DNA of 64,000 nt from Mactromeris polynyma (Eukaryota; Mollusca; Bivalvia; Venerida; Mactridae). The stretch's first letter is position 1. Every line of letters begins with the position of its first letter. The notes under the pieces are model-generated. The model was given only the letters and a program-made list of their open reading frames with translations. It was not told the DNA's origin and did not search any database. Shown here piece after piece: positions 47,121-59,377 of this stretch. Location: the NCBI GenBank assembly GCA_032209605.1, contig JASFXZ010000016.1, forward strand, positions 3,410,001 through 3,474,000, written 5' to 3'. The translations under genes and the position numbers were made by a program.

Positions 47121-48285
47121 TGATGGGGATATGTCCAGTATTGCAACTGTTTGCCATGGGGGATATGTCCTTTATTGCATCTCTTTGCCATGGGGATATG
47201 TCCTGTATTGCAACTGTTTGCTATGGGGGATATGTCCAGTATTGCAACTGTTTGCCATGGGGGATATGACCTGTATTGCAATTGTTTGCCATGGGGGATA
47301 TGACCTGTATTGCAACTGTTTGCCATGGGGGATATGTCCAGTATTGCAACTGTTTGCCATGGGGGATATGACCTGTATTGCAACTGTTTGCCATGGGGGA
47401 TATGACCTGCATTGCAACTGTTTGCCATGGGGGATATGTCCAGTATTGCAACTGTTTGCCATGGGGGATATGTCCAGTATTGCAACTGTTTGCCATGGGG
47501 GATATGTCCAGTATTGCAACTGTTTGCCATGGGGGATATGTCCAGTATTGCAACTGTTTGCCATGGGGGATATGTCCAGTATTTCAACTGTTTGCCATGG
47601 GGGATATGTCCCGTATTGCAACTGTTTGCCATGGGGGATATGTCCATTATTGCAACTGTTTGCTATGGGGGATATGTCCATTATTGCAACTGTTTGCCAT
47701 GAGGGATATGTCCTGTATTGCAACTGTTTGCTATGGGGGATATGTCCAGTATTGCAACTGTTTGCTATGGGGGATATGTCCATTGTTGCAACTGTTTGCC
47801 ATGGGGGATATGTCCTTTATTGCAACTGTTTGCTATGGGGGATATGTCCATTATTGCAACTGTTTGCCATGGGGGATATGTCCAGTATTGCAACTGTTTG
47901 CCATGGGGGATATGTCCATTATTGCAACTGTTTGCTATGGGGGATATGTCCATTATTGCATCTCTTTGCCATGGGGATATGTCCTGTATTGCAACTGTTT
48001 GCTATGGGGGATATGTCCATTATTGCAACTGTTTACCATGGGGGATATGTCCATTATTGCAACTGTTTGCCATGGGGGATATGTCCTTTATTGCAACTGT
48101 TTGCCATGGGGATATGTCCATTATGGCAACTGTTTGCCATGGGGGATATGTCCTTTATTGCAACTGTTTGCCATGGGGGATATGTCCTGTATTGCAACTG
48201 TTTGCTATGGGGGATATGTCCTGTATTGCAATTGTTTGCCATGGGGGATATGTCCTGTATTGCAATTGTTTGCCATGGGGTATAT
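47121..48285. repeat. 34-bp tandem repeat, main block, ~34 copies
   Basis: The unit TATTGCAACTGTTTGCCATG, GGGGATATGTCCAG repeats about 34 times; a few units have GGGG for GGGGG and are 33 bp. The CCAG/CTGT/ATTA/TTTA position before TTGCAA varies most. Both strands have long open frames (up to 433 codons plus), explained by the stop-poor unit. The array stops about 26 bp before the acceptor of exon g. Confidence 0.95.
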
Positions 48286-48311
48286 GCACAATCCCATGTT
48301 ATATTTTACAG

Positions 48312-48428
48312 AGAAGAAATGAAAGGTAGATATGGGCTAGGCAGCAAGGAGATGCAAGCAGCTGTGCAGGAGGAAGTGAGACGTAATGAGCGCGAGCATC
48401 AGCAACAGATGAAAATCCAACAAGAAAA
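48312..48428 (+). CDS. LRRCC1: LRRCC1-like gene, exon g
   Basis: The 117-base exon lies between ATATTTTACAG and GTAAGT. One base completes Arg, 38 codons follow (EEMKGRYGLGSKEMQAAVQE...), and two bases remain. The YGL-SKE/PxxF-type block followed by a basic-acidic helix resembles the same region of LRRCC1. The acceptor region directly abuts the 34-bp satellite. Confidence 0.88.
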
Positions 48429-50079
48429 GTAAGTCAATTTGTAGGAACTTTATACAGATTAACAAGTCTGCTGTCAGTATTTAAGGACTATTATGTGACA
48501 AATGTAGAACAACCAGACCTGTATTAGTGTCCAGAAAATGCATTTCCAAATTTGTTACAGTTTCTAACAGATATTTGTCTAGACTTAGATAATACCAAAG
48601 TATTAAAATTGGACGTCTTCTTTTAATAGCGATCATCAAGAGATAATATTGTTTGTAATGTGTTTCTATTTCAATTATTGTACTTGTAATTAATTGTGAT
48701 TAATCTTGCATAAAATAATTACTCTTCACAGAACAAGAATTAATTTGTCTGTCAGTAATTCGGCAAACGTGATCAATTTCTTAATCCTGATTATTGCCAT
48801 AAAGTAAATTCTTTATTTGAGATGTTTAAACAGTCTTAATTCTGTCTGAAACAGCAATGGTGTCAATAATGGTCTGGGAGCTGGTAAAATAACACTGTAT
48901 CTTGAGCATCATCTCCCGGCTACTTTTCTTGTATGAATGATTATAATTATTGGGGGAATTCCCCAGACCCTACCTCCTTTTGGAGATTTTCCGGCTACTT
49001 CAAGAATTGAGTGACACCCCTGAACAGTATTTAGTTTTTCAATTTTATCGCAATGAATAGGCCATGAGAATGTAGTAGTGTGAGAGCAGGGTGCTGTACC
49101 ATTGTACGGCTTCTTTACCGATAACAAGTTACTTCAGATTGCACCAAACCCACTATATGATGGCCTATGTTAGAGTGGGGTTGGTGCAATACGACATCTC
49201 TTGTAATCACTTGAATTACAATAATACAAGATATAAGAGAGTGATATCTTCTATGGTGGGACCTTGTAAGGTTTGAAGTAATGAGGTCGTAACCTTAATG
49301 GGTGATAATGCGTATTTCTATGGCTGTAAACAATCAGAATGTATTTATTAAGGATAAATAACTCATTCCAATATTGTTTTTGGTTATTCTATAGTGATAT
49401 ATACTCACAGAATGTATTAGTCAAGGTATTATATTACTTGTGTCTGATTGAGTTGAAAATTCAATTATGGTAGCTAGTTGGGTGATGGTAATCATAATCA
49501 CACATCTTGATCTGCACAGTACAAGGTTTCAGTTGGAATGTTATTAGTCTGGCGAGAAATCTATCGTGACTACTGTATCATTGGTAATATGTTCTTGATG
49601 CAAAAATGCTTGAGAATTTGCAATATAACGAATAGCGCCTAAATATCAGTCTAGGTAATTTTCATTGTTCACAGAAGTAAATTTTTATTTACATCACTTT
49701 ATTTACATTAACAATACTTATTTTGTGGATTTGCAAACATATCTATAAGTGAAATGTCTGAAATTGCTGATTTACCTACTTTTTCACTCGCTATATCCGC
49801 TAATACATATAACAAATTTTGGAAACCACTAAATCGTCCTAAAAGGGATTGCCTTTCTTGCTTCACCTAAAATGAAAAAGTTCATCAACTTAGTTTGCTA
49901 CTGACACAATTGACATAGTTATTTATTAAATGTTGTATATGATAAACTCTTCACTTGTATGAAATGCTTCTGTGTGAATCAACAATCTCTCTCAGATACA
50001 GTAGAACCCAACCTTATGACAACCCACGAATTCAGACCACCCTGCTAATACAGGCAATTTTTAAAACAACAGAATTTTT

Positions 50080-50560
50080 ACGACATGGGGGCATAGTGTT
50101 TTTATCATGTCAGTAGGTCGGTCGGTTTATCAGTAGATCATCTTTTTCCGTGCAATAACTCAAGTACCCTTTGGTATCCCAAGTCCTTACTTGGTAGGAT
50201 GATTGTCTGTGGGTTGGTGTCAATGTCAAACTGACCATTTGGTGGAAATCCTTGGCCTAGTGATTACTCCAGTACCTGGTAGGATGATGGCTTGTGGGTT
50301 GTAGATGAAGCTTAATGTTTTTGGGGTCACTTGGTCAAAGGTCAAGCTCAAATTGACCATAAGGTGGAAATCCTTGTAACTGCTATAAATCAAGTATTCT
50401 TTGGCCCGGTCCTTACTTGGTAGGATGATTGCCAATGGGTTGTAGATTGAACCCTACTGATTTTGGGATTGCTGAGGCAAAGGTCAAGGTCAAATTGACC
50501 ATTAGGTAGATATCCCTGTTCACCTGAGAACATGAGAATTGTTGAACTTTTAAGACTATC
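50080..50560 (-). repeat. Dispersed repeat (GTCAAGGTCAAATTGACC family) with internal units
   Basis: Starts GACATGGGGGCATAGTGTTT with GTCGGTCGGT, then three degenerate units with TTACTTGGTAGGATGAT, GGGTTGTAGAT and AAATTGACCAT. It is related to 760-1092. Minus-strand frames across it are by-products. Confidence 0.55.
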
Positions 50561-51117
50561 AAGATAAACCACCATCTGTTCTAGGTCATGATGTTAATCC
50601 TCGCATTGACAGTGCCTCTTTAGGGGGAGAGGGTGAGATGTTTTTCAGACATTTCATCAATGTATTGTCATGACAGACATATCACGATCTCAATTACTTC
50701 TCTTATGCAATGTGTAAGCCTTTACAATAACAGGATGGTTCGTGATTTTATTATTGAAGCATTCGTTTATTGCTTTACTGATATGAACCATGCAATAGTT
50801 GATGTAATTTCATATTGATAACTCAAATTTTGGTCAAGATCTTATCAGTCACAAATTGATTTTCGTCAAAAAATTGTATATTATTTATTCCTGTGTTTAA
50901 TTCTATCTCTGTATTTGGCAATAAAGACTTTTTTTATCTCATTATAAAGACTTATAGTCCAAATAATGACTTTTCTTTTTCATTTATAAATTTTTATCTC
51001 ATTAATTCCATTTTTATGACTTAAAGAAAAATGCAATGTGTTACATAATAGTTTCCATAGAAAGCCATGTATGGAACTGTCTCATCATTTGGAGTGGGTA
51101 AGTTTGCCTCAGTCAAG

Positions 51118-51215
51118 TGTGAGCCTGCCCAGTTAGCTCGATGATTAGAGCGCAAGGCTTTCGCTCGCAAGATATGATTACCAGTGTAACAGGATTGGTC
51201 TCCACAATTGGCCCC
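51118..51215 (+). mobile_element. tRNA-like SINE head, decayed
   Basis: GCCTGCCCAGTTAGCTCGAT and GATTAGAGCGCAAGGC form an A-box-like start and anticodon arm; the B-box is eroded. The 24-bp C-rich repeat follows shortly after. Confidence 0.4.
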
Positions 51216-51255
51216 ACTTTTCCCCCTGGGAAAGATTCCACCCCATATGCCTCTT

Positions 51256-51383
51256 TTTTCCCCCACCCCTAGTCTAGTTTTTCCCCCCACCCCTAGTCAA
51301 GTTTTTCCCCCCACCCCTAGTCTAGTTTTTCCCCCCACCCCTAGTCTAGTTTCCCCCCCCACCCCTAGTCTAGTTTTTCCCCC
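51256..51383. repeat. 24-bp C-rich tandem repeat, ~5 copies
   Basis: TTTTTCCCCCCACCCC plus TAGTCTAG, repeated about five times; one unit has TCAAG and one a longer C run. The strand asymmetry (C-rich plus strand) allows G-quadruplex formation on the minus strand. Confidence 0.92.
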
Positions 51384-52374
51384 ATGTTCAGTTTTTTCAA
51401 GCGCGCATTTTAATGCATTTCTGGGGCAAACATTGCCAATTCTGGACAGATTTGCATAAAGTAGGTTTCCTTGGATAGATAAGTTATTAATGCTTAGAAT
51501 TTGTTGTATTTCATGGATATATTTAGATTTTTGAAACCTCAAATTATGTAGTTATTTCAATACAAGTAGCTATTACTGACTATTGCTCTGTCAATGCTGC
51601 AGTCCATAATCAACTGTGTTCTAGATTTAGCTAGTACAAAATACTTATTAAAAATGCATTGCTTGACAATTTTTCTTTTCTATATTAAATAATTATCAAA
51701 TCAAATAATCAAGGAGCTAGAGATTTCATTTGTGCAGTACTTCTAGTTCTTTTAATGTTAGAAGCCATTAAACATCTTCTAGCTAATTTGTGAAAATACA
51801 TGTTATCGGACATAGCTGTACTGAGGATATTACCTTCATGCATAAATAAGGGTTTTAATAAAAAGGAAATCTGCAGATCTTTGTAACTTGCAACTCCTCT
51901 TTATATGAATCAGCGGTGAAGTAAGATTATAACATATATTAAAAGAAAGTTATTTTCAGCCAAACTATTGCTGAGACTTGATGCCTTTGGTCTCAACTTA
52001 AAACCTGTATCTGTAGATTTCACTATGCCTTCAGAGTTTTAATTACCTCAGCAAGGTGCTGAAAAACCCGTGTATAAACAGCAGGAAAATGGAGTAGATT
52101 GGCTTAATATAATTATGTAATACGTGTACTTGAAACATGTGAGACTCCAGCAAGTGGTAGCTACAAGTACTATTAATGCAACTAAGAAGTAACATTTAAT
52201 GCTAAGCTAATGCTAATATACTGTAAATATTAATGGAACATGATAGCTATGTATAAGTTGTTTACTGCCAAGCATTGTTAGAAATAATGACAGTTATCAC
52301 ATATGTTACTAAATATAGTAACACATTTGCACTGTACATAAACATATATGGACAATGTGAGTCCAATATCTATG

Positions 52375-52985
52375 ATCATGTGACCTGGTGTGCCGAATAT
52401 CGGATATTTGACATACTTCTGGGTGTGCCTCGGATATTTGACATACTTCTGGGTGTGCCGAATCTCGATATCAGGTATACTTCCGGTGTGACGTCATTGT
52501 TTAGCGCGGGTAATGACGACGTTCAGTAATGAAACATTAAACAGACGATGAATGTTCAAATGGCTGATCGGCCTGTTGGGATTTAGATGTCAAAGTTTGT
52601 ATTTTAAATTTGTCAAAATCCATGTGATAGACATTTAAGAATTTCAAGTTACAATTTTAGACCTATAGATCTCGACAAGTTGATTCCAAATCATTTCTAA
52701 AATGTTTAATTATTTCCAAAACATTATTCAACTTGTTTACTTGTATACCATTGTCTTGTTTTCTGATAACATTACGCAACTCTTTGCTGGAGTCAAACAT
52801 ATGCGATAAAAAGGTTATAAAACGAGTCTGATGTGCCTTACGGCGATATTGGCATACTAGACCAATACTACCCTCTCTGATGTGCCTTACGGCCGGCGAT
52901 ATTGGCATACTAGATCAATACTACCCTCTGGCCAATATCTCTCCTAGTATGCCAATATCGCCGTAAGGCACACCAGACCCATATG
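52375..52985. mobile_element. Inverted-repeat element with internal repeats, ~610 bp
   Basis: The left end has CTGGTGTGCCGAATATCGGA and the right end mirrors it with GCCGTAAGGCACACCAGAC. On the left a 29-bp unit with CGGATATTTGACATACTTCT is doubled; on the right GATGTGCCTTACGGC...GATATTGGCATACTAGA is doubled and then inverted. A TGACGTCA-like site lies at about 52487. Probably a non-autonomous DNA transposon. Confidence 0.55.
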
Positions 52986-53832
52986 ATAACCTCTAATTAT
53001 TTTCCATCTAATGTGACAGCCACATGGTATTCTTATTGGTGCTTGTCTGCTGAATTAGTAACAATATGCTGCCATAAACCACAGCTAGACTGGTTTTGTT
53101 TTCATTCTGTCAGACTTAATACAAATCTTAGTGTAGACAACAATAAGGAAATACTACTGTAGTAGCACACAGCCACCCTACAAAAGCACTATAATACATA
53201 ACACAAACACAACGTGACACGAGACACAAACATACCATATTTCACCTATTTGAGGCACTAGGCGCCACAAAATATGGCGCATGTGTTAGGGTCCAAAAAA
53301 ACAACAAATTTCTATATTATTTCAATTGCCAAAAAATTGTTAACATCTTGCTATAATTTTTGTCTGAATGAAGTAATGATAAATTAATCAAAACGCAACC
53401 AGTTTTGCGATAGCTGGATGCGCCAATTATGATAGATATAGCGCGTCTTGGTTGCACCAATTTGTTGATTTCTTCAGTTATGCATAATCAGTCGGCTATA
53501 TTTCACTCTCTCACAAAAGTGCTGCAAGTCAAAAATTGGTCATCTTAGACTTCAAAGGCTCCACGTCTCGATGTTTTAGATAAACGTAGTTGGTACATGT
53601 TTAAGGAGAAGGATGTAATTAATATGACCGAGCCTGATGCGAAAACTAATAAAAGGTCATGGTATGTTTCACATGTGGTTGATCCAATTAGCTGTTTTAC
53701 ACAATGTATGATTCTTTTGTTCTGGTGCATGTCGGATAAATATTGACAGGTATGAAAATATATAATAAAATACAACTGAGGAACATTTTTAAAAAATGTG
53801 TCTAATAGAGAGGGAGCCTTAAATAGGTCAAA

Positions 53833-54410
53833 TATGAGACCACAGATTGTTATATATGTTCTGAATGTATTAGACCACAGATTGTTATATATGTTCTGAA
53901 TGTATGAGACCACATATTGTTATATGTTCTGAATGTATGAGACCACATATTGTTATATATGTTCTGAATGTATGAGACCACATATTGTTATATATGTTCT
54001 GAATGTATTAGACCACAGATTGTTATATATGTTCTGAATGTATGAGACCACATATTGTTATATGTTCTGAATGTATGAGACCACATATTGTTATATATGT
54101 TCTGAATGTATGAAACCACAGATAATGTAATACATGTTCTAAATGTATGAGACGACAGATTGTTATATATGTTCTGAAAGTATGAGACCACAGATTGTTA
54201 TATATGTTCTGAATGTATGAGACCACAGATTGTTATATATGATCTGAATGTATGAGACCACAGATTGTTATATATGATCTGAATGTATGAGACCACAGAT
54301 TGTTATATATGTTCTGAAAGTATGAGACCACAGATTGTTATATATGTTCTGAAAGTATGAGACCACAAATTGTTATATATGTTCTGAATGTATGAGACCA
54401 CGGATTGTTC
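53833..54410. repeat. 35-bp tandem repeat, ~17 copies
   Basis: The unit TATGAGACCACAGATTGTTA, TATATGTTCTGAATG repeats about 17 times with 33- and 35-bp length classes from a TATATA/TATA difference. Non-coding. Confidence 0.94.
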
Positions 54411-54756
54411 TGCAGCAAACAGTTTACTAGAGTTTGAAACATTATTCAGTGTTAGGGAACATACTGCATAATATCCTTTGATAGTTTTACTGTCTTTTGT
54501 TATTTCTGTCTGACTCCTTCATCCCTATGTAGTCGTGTCTGTTAAGACAAATGGGATTTGACTTTCTGATATAGATAATCGCGGGCCTATTTTGATTGAA
54601 ATGGTATTTCCTTGATTCAAACTGTTATTGTTGCTTTTGATTCCTTTACACTTGGTGACATTAAGTGACTTTTTTGTATTTCTGTCACACTTTCCCGTCC
54701 TGGCTAGTTACTTATTAACAATCATGCTTTGACAAATTGGACGCCGGAATTCAATC

Positions 54757-54886
54757 AGCTCGTCATTTGTATGATTCTTAGTAATGGAGTTCCCATGTAC
54801 ATTAGAAGGGTCGAGTGTACTAGCTCGTCATTTGTATGATTCTTAGTAATGGAGTTCCCATGTACATTAGAAGGGTCGAGTGTACT
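54757..54886. repeat. 65-bp tandem duplication
   Basis: AGCTCGTCATTTGTATGATT ... GGGTCGAGTGTACT occurs twice in a row (54757-54821, 54822-54886) with no difference noted. A recent duplication. Confidence 0.9.
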
Positions 54887-55650
54887 AACTTGAAATTTGG
54901 TATTTTGTTTTCATAAACAGCTCCAACAAACTTATATGTGTTTGATAGCCTAAGAAGGCTCGGGTGTGTCTATTTGATCAGTCTCCGTCTGACCTTCTAA
55001 TTTGATGTCTGCTGTCCAGCATCCAGTCTTACTGTCAAAATGTACATTAAATTACATTTTCTATGAAACTAAAAAGCGATAGTCTGAATTACATTTCGTC
55101 ATAATTATTCTTGCTGGCTCCTTTTTAGAAAATTGCTCAAATTAAGGTATTGATTCAAAATGATGTTGCCATGACATCTGAGATGTAACACCACATGCCT
55201 ATCACCTATTGTTAAATTCAACTAAACTTTTAAACCCACTCCTTAAAATCCATCAAAATTCTCTACCAAAACTCTCCCTACTTAAAAGCCAAAGCTCAAA
55301 AAACTTTCCAACTTAATTTTGCTGCTGGGTAATTCCTAGCACTGCGTAGTAATTACATGTGTATTATTATTATTGTATATTTACAGTCAACTTCAAAACA
55401 AATCAATCAAAATGACCATGAGGTACATGCAAACCCCTAAAAACAAATATACAGATAACCAAACTACCCCTAGCAGATGTAAAACCCTTCATTTATGCAA
55501 AGTCTGTAATTAAGTTATTAATAATGGAGTAAACAAAACTAATAGGATCAATTTTGCTAGATATACCATTCTTTTGTGATTCATTGTTCTCAACTGGAAA
55601 GGCTAACATTGGAGTAAATGAAACTATTAAGTTCAATTTTAATACATATA

Positions 55651-56538
55651 CAGTGGAACCCCTCTAAACCAAACCTCGTCCGGACCGGATAAAAAGTTCG
55701 GTTTAGAGGGGTTTCCGGTTTAGAGGGGTTTTAGGAAATGCATTAACTTCAGGATGTCAGAAACAGTTGATTTGCCAATCCCAAACTTTGCACTTTACCA
55801 TGATTGTCGGTTCGGAACAGATTCTGACTCATTGATCAATTTAATTTTGTCATCAAGTGACAATTCTATTCTTCGGAGACGAAGACATGTTGATTGTGTA
55901 AATGGTAAAATCAATCTGACAGAAACTGATTGATAAAACAACAAAATTGTTCTGCATTATTGTTAGTTTAAACAACAATACCTGCACTCGTCTTTACTCT
56001 GCTAATACGCTCATTAACTAGAATGATAATTTGATTCTTTTAACAAAAGATCAATTGAACAGTCACCTACTGTAGCATTCATCATTAAATAAATTATTGA
56101 AAACATCGATTGATGTGTATGGTCGACAATTAAAAGTTGTTAATGATGTTTGCAAACTGTCACTTTCTTTTGTCGTTAATAATTGCGATTATCACACTGT
56201 ACCTATTTACCCGCGCACCGTAATAAAGTTAACAAACGTGTAGCTACTGCCGATTGAAGTCATAACAGATTAGGATAAGGTGTGAAAACGCCGTGTTAAA
56301 CATTTATTGTCTAAACACTTTAGGTGTCATAAATTGCTGTTCGGTTTAGAGGGGTAAATTACTGTTGAAATTGTTTAGAAATAATGGAAATCTTGTTCGG
56401 TTTCCGGAATAGAGGGGTTCCGGTTTACAGAGGTTTTTACACAATGAAAATAGAACAGAAAAAATCGGGACCATGCAAATTGTTCGGTTTAGAGGGAATT
56501 CCGGTTTACTGAGGTTCCGGTTTTGAGGGGTTCCACTG
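55651..56538 (-). mobile_element. Pogo-like DNA transposon, deletion derivative, copy 2
   Basis: Same family as 27564-28724 in the opposite orientation, flanked by TA, ends CAGTGGAACCCC and GGGGTTCCACTG. It lacks the nested insertion and so preserves the empty site near 56200. No intact transposase. Confidence 0.82.
55745..55888 (-). pseudogene. Pogo-like transposase N-terminal HTH remnant, copy 2
   Basis: Minus-strand counterpart of 28516-28661, with the same HTH words (DDKIKLINESES, then a stretch ending in SDILK) and disabling changes. The shared breaks show that both copies descend from one dead non-autonomous master. Confidence 0.62.
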
Positions 56539-56981
56539 TACCATTATATTACGACTCAATTTGCTATACTTGAATATCTAAGTTTTTAACTTTAATTGAA
56601 ACTGATTCCAAACGAATATTCAACATTAACTGACCACTTTTAATGTAAACAACATAATTTAAAGGTCAAAGTTAATAAGTATGGTAGTTATAATTGTTAT
56701 GCCAGAGGCTGAGTGCAATTTTCTGTACCATTCTCTACACAGTGGTCTGATATTGTTAGAAGTTTGAAAACCTCATCCTATCAAATTACATTCCTCTATC
56801 TGTAATCTGTGTCTATAAATAATGCTAGCATACCATGGTATAGTGCACAAATTGTTTTTTTGTTTAAGGGTGTATGTAACTATCGTCTGATTGCAGAAGT
56901 GTTCTTTTTCAGTCACTTATGTTGAGTAATCTGTAGCATGATGTTAGATCTACAGGAAACCATGTGCATACACTTACACAC

Positions 56982-58707
56982 CAATATTTCCCAGAGTGGT
57001 CCTCCCAATTGGTGTTGTACTTGAGATGTTGCAATTCCCAGAGTGGTCCTCCCAATTGGTGTTGTACTTGAGATGTTGCAATTCCCAGAGTGGTCCTCCC
57101 AATTGGTGTTGCACTTGAGATGTGGCCATTCCCAGAGTGGTCCTCCCAATTGGTGTTGTACTTGTGATGGTGCCTTTCCCAGAGTGGTCCTACCAATTTG
57201 TGTTGCACTTGAGATGTTGCCATTCCCAGAGTGGTCCTCCCAATTGGTGTTGCTCTTGAGATGTTGCCTTTCCCAGAGTGGTCCCCTCAAGGGTGTTGCT
57301 CTTGAGATGTTGCCTTTCCCAGAGTGGTCCTCCCAATTGGTGTTGCTCTTGAGATGTTGCCTTTCCCAGAGTGGTCCCCTCAAGGGTGTTGTTCTTGAGA
57401 TGTTGCCTTTCCCAGAGTGGTCCTCTCAAGGGTGTTGCTCTTGAGATGTTACCTTTCCCAGAGTGGTCCCCTCAAGGGTGTTGCTCTTGAGATGTTGCCT
57501 TTCCAAGAGTGGTCCTCCCAATTGGTGTTACTCTTGAGATGTTGCCTTTCCCAGAGTGGTCCTCCCAATTGGTGTTGTACTTGAGATGTTGCCATTCCCA
57601 GAGTCGTCCTCCCAATTGGTGTTGCACTTGAGATGTTGCCATTCCCAGGGTCGTCCTCCCAATTGGTGTTGCACTTGAGATGTTGCCATTCTCAGAGTGG
57701 TCCTCCCAATTGGTGTTGCACTTGAGATGTTGCCATTCTCAGAGTCGTCCTCCCAATTGGTGTTGCACTTGAGATGTTGCCATTCTCAGAGTGGTCCTCC
57801 AAAAGGGTGTTGCTCTAGAGATGTTGCCTTTCCCAGAGTGGTCCCCCCAATTGGTGTTGCTCTTGAGATGTTGTCTTTCCCAGAGTGGTCCCCCCATTTG
57901 GTGTTGCTCTTGAGATGTTGCCTTTCCCAGAGTGGTCCCCTCAAGGGTGTTGCTCTTGAGATGTTGCCTTTCCCAGAGTGGTCCCCTCAAGGGTGTTGCT
58001 CTTGAGATGTTGCCTTTCCAAGAGTGGTCCTCCCAATTTGTGTTGCTCTGGAGATGTTGTCTTTCCCAGAGTGGTCCCCCCAATTGGTGTTGCTCTTGAG
58101 ATGTTACCTTTCCCAGAGTGGTCCTCTCAAGGGTGTTGCTCTGGAGATGTTGCCTTTCCCAGAGTGATCCCCCCAATTGGTGTTGCTCTGGAGATGTTGC
58201 CTTTCCCAGAGTGGTCCCCCCCCCAATGGTGTTGCTCTGGAGATGTTGCCTTTCCCAGAGTGGTCCTCCCAATGGTGTTGCTTTGGAGATGTTGCCTTTC
58301 CCAGAGTGGTCCTCCCAGTGGTGTTGCTTTGGAGATGTTGCCTTTCCCAGAGTGGTCCTCCCAAAGGGTGTTGCTCTGGAGATGTTGCCTTTCCCAGAAT
58401 GGCACTGGGGATGTTGCCTTTCCCAGAATGGCACTGGAGATGTTGCCTTTCCCAGAATGGCACTGGGGATGTTGCCTTTCCCAGAGTGGTCCTCCCAAAG
58501 GGTGTTGCTCTGGAGATGTTGCCTTTCCCAGAATGGCACTGGAGATTTTGCCTTTCCCAGAATGGCACTGGAGATGTTGCCTTTCCCAGAATGGCACTGG
58601 GGATGTTGCCTTTCCCAGAATGGCACTGGGGATGTTGCCTTTCCCAGAATGGCACTGGGGATGTTGCCTTTCCCAGAGTGGTCCTCCCAAAGGGTGTTGC
58701 TCCGGCC
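56982..58707. repeat. 47-bp tandem repeat with 29-bp derivatives, ~38 units
   Basis: The unit CCAGAGTGGTCCTCCCAATT, GGTGTTGCTCTTGAGATGTT, GCCTTTC occurs in two versions: CCCAATTGGTG and CTCAAGGGTG. From about 58395 rightward a shortened 29-bp unit (CCAGAATGGCACTGGAGATG, TTGCCTTTC) appears in runs of two to four between full units. Both strands carry long open frames (up to 325 codons), a by-product. Confidence 0.94.
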
Positions 58708-59233
58708 CAATTTCACAAAAATACTAGAGTAAATGTTTGAATAAATTCTTAGCAGTATGCTTAAGTCTGATATTGTCTTTAGCTATTATCATTGGTAAAA
58801 ACACATTTTACCGACATAATAAGTAAGTGTATGTTAGGGAAATAACATGCTTACCCTTCAGTTTAATTTATTAGTACATCAACTCTTTAAAGTCAACTGA
58901 TAAGCAAGATATTTTTTGTGAAACGTATTTATAATCTTATGTATTGTATTAAGCAAATTACCATACTTGAGTATACATTAGTTTAATAAACTTAACTATT
59001 TTCATGAAATCGGGGTCTGCAGGAGAGGTTACACAGTATTACAATATGTTTTACATCAAGTCCATGAATCATTTAATTACTGATGGTGCAGACATTTTCA
59101 CCAACAGATAATTGCGTATATTGCTTTTTGGTGCGCTCATCCCCAATAGCAAGTTAATAATTTTGTATATGCAAATTGGGTTTGCATTATATCAAACAAC
59201 CTCATCTGATCAATACTTTTGTATGATTTTCAG

Positions 59234-59318
59234 GATTGATGAACTTAGTAAACAATACACTGGTCTGGAAAATGAATTCAGACAGGCATTACAGATTGAA
59301 TCGAGTAGATTTGAGCAG
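59234..59318 (+). CDS. LRRCC1: LRRCC1-like gene, exon h
   Basis: The 85-base exon lies between ATGATTTTCAG and GTTTGT. One base completes Lys, then 28 codons follow to a phase-0 donor. The peptide includes YTGLENEFRQALQIESSRF, which closely resembles the LENEFR...AL.IE..RF block of LRRCC1. This is the strongest family evidence in the window, from memory of the family rather than a search. Confidence 0.9.
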
Positions 59319-59377
59319 GTTTGTATTAGGAAATATTTCATTTGATGCAGTCGCATGTTACATTGTCATAATTGTTG

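Larger units (their letters stand above)
45746..48311 (+). other. LRRCC1 intron 6 (2.6 kb), mostly 34-bp repeats
   Basis: Bases 45750-46410 hold nothing recognised; the remainder is two blocks of one 34-bp satellite and a hairpin. The phase-2 junctions on both sides agree. Confidence 0.75.
48429..59233 (+). other. LRRCC1 intron 7 (10.8 kb)
   Basis: A phase-2 intron. Beyond the listed features, 48430-50070, 50570-51110, 51390-52370, 52990-53830, 54420-54750, 54890-55645, 56545-56975 and 58710-59230 show no recognisable gene or repeat. The 53220-53460 stretch has CG words (GGCGCA, GCGCGTC) that suggest a decayed repeat. Confidence 0.6.

Noticed and set aside
47069..48329. Long frames on both strands of the 34-bp array
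   Set aside because: Repeat by-products; the satellite lies within a spliced intron.
56909..58740. Frames of 100-325 codons on both strands
   Set aside because: By-products of the 47-bp array.
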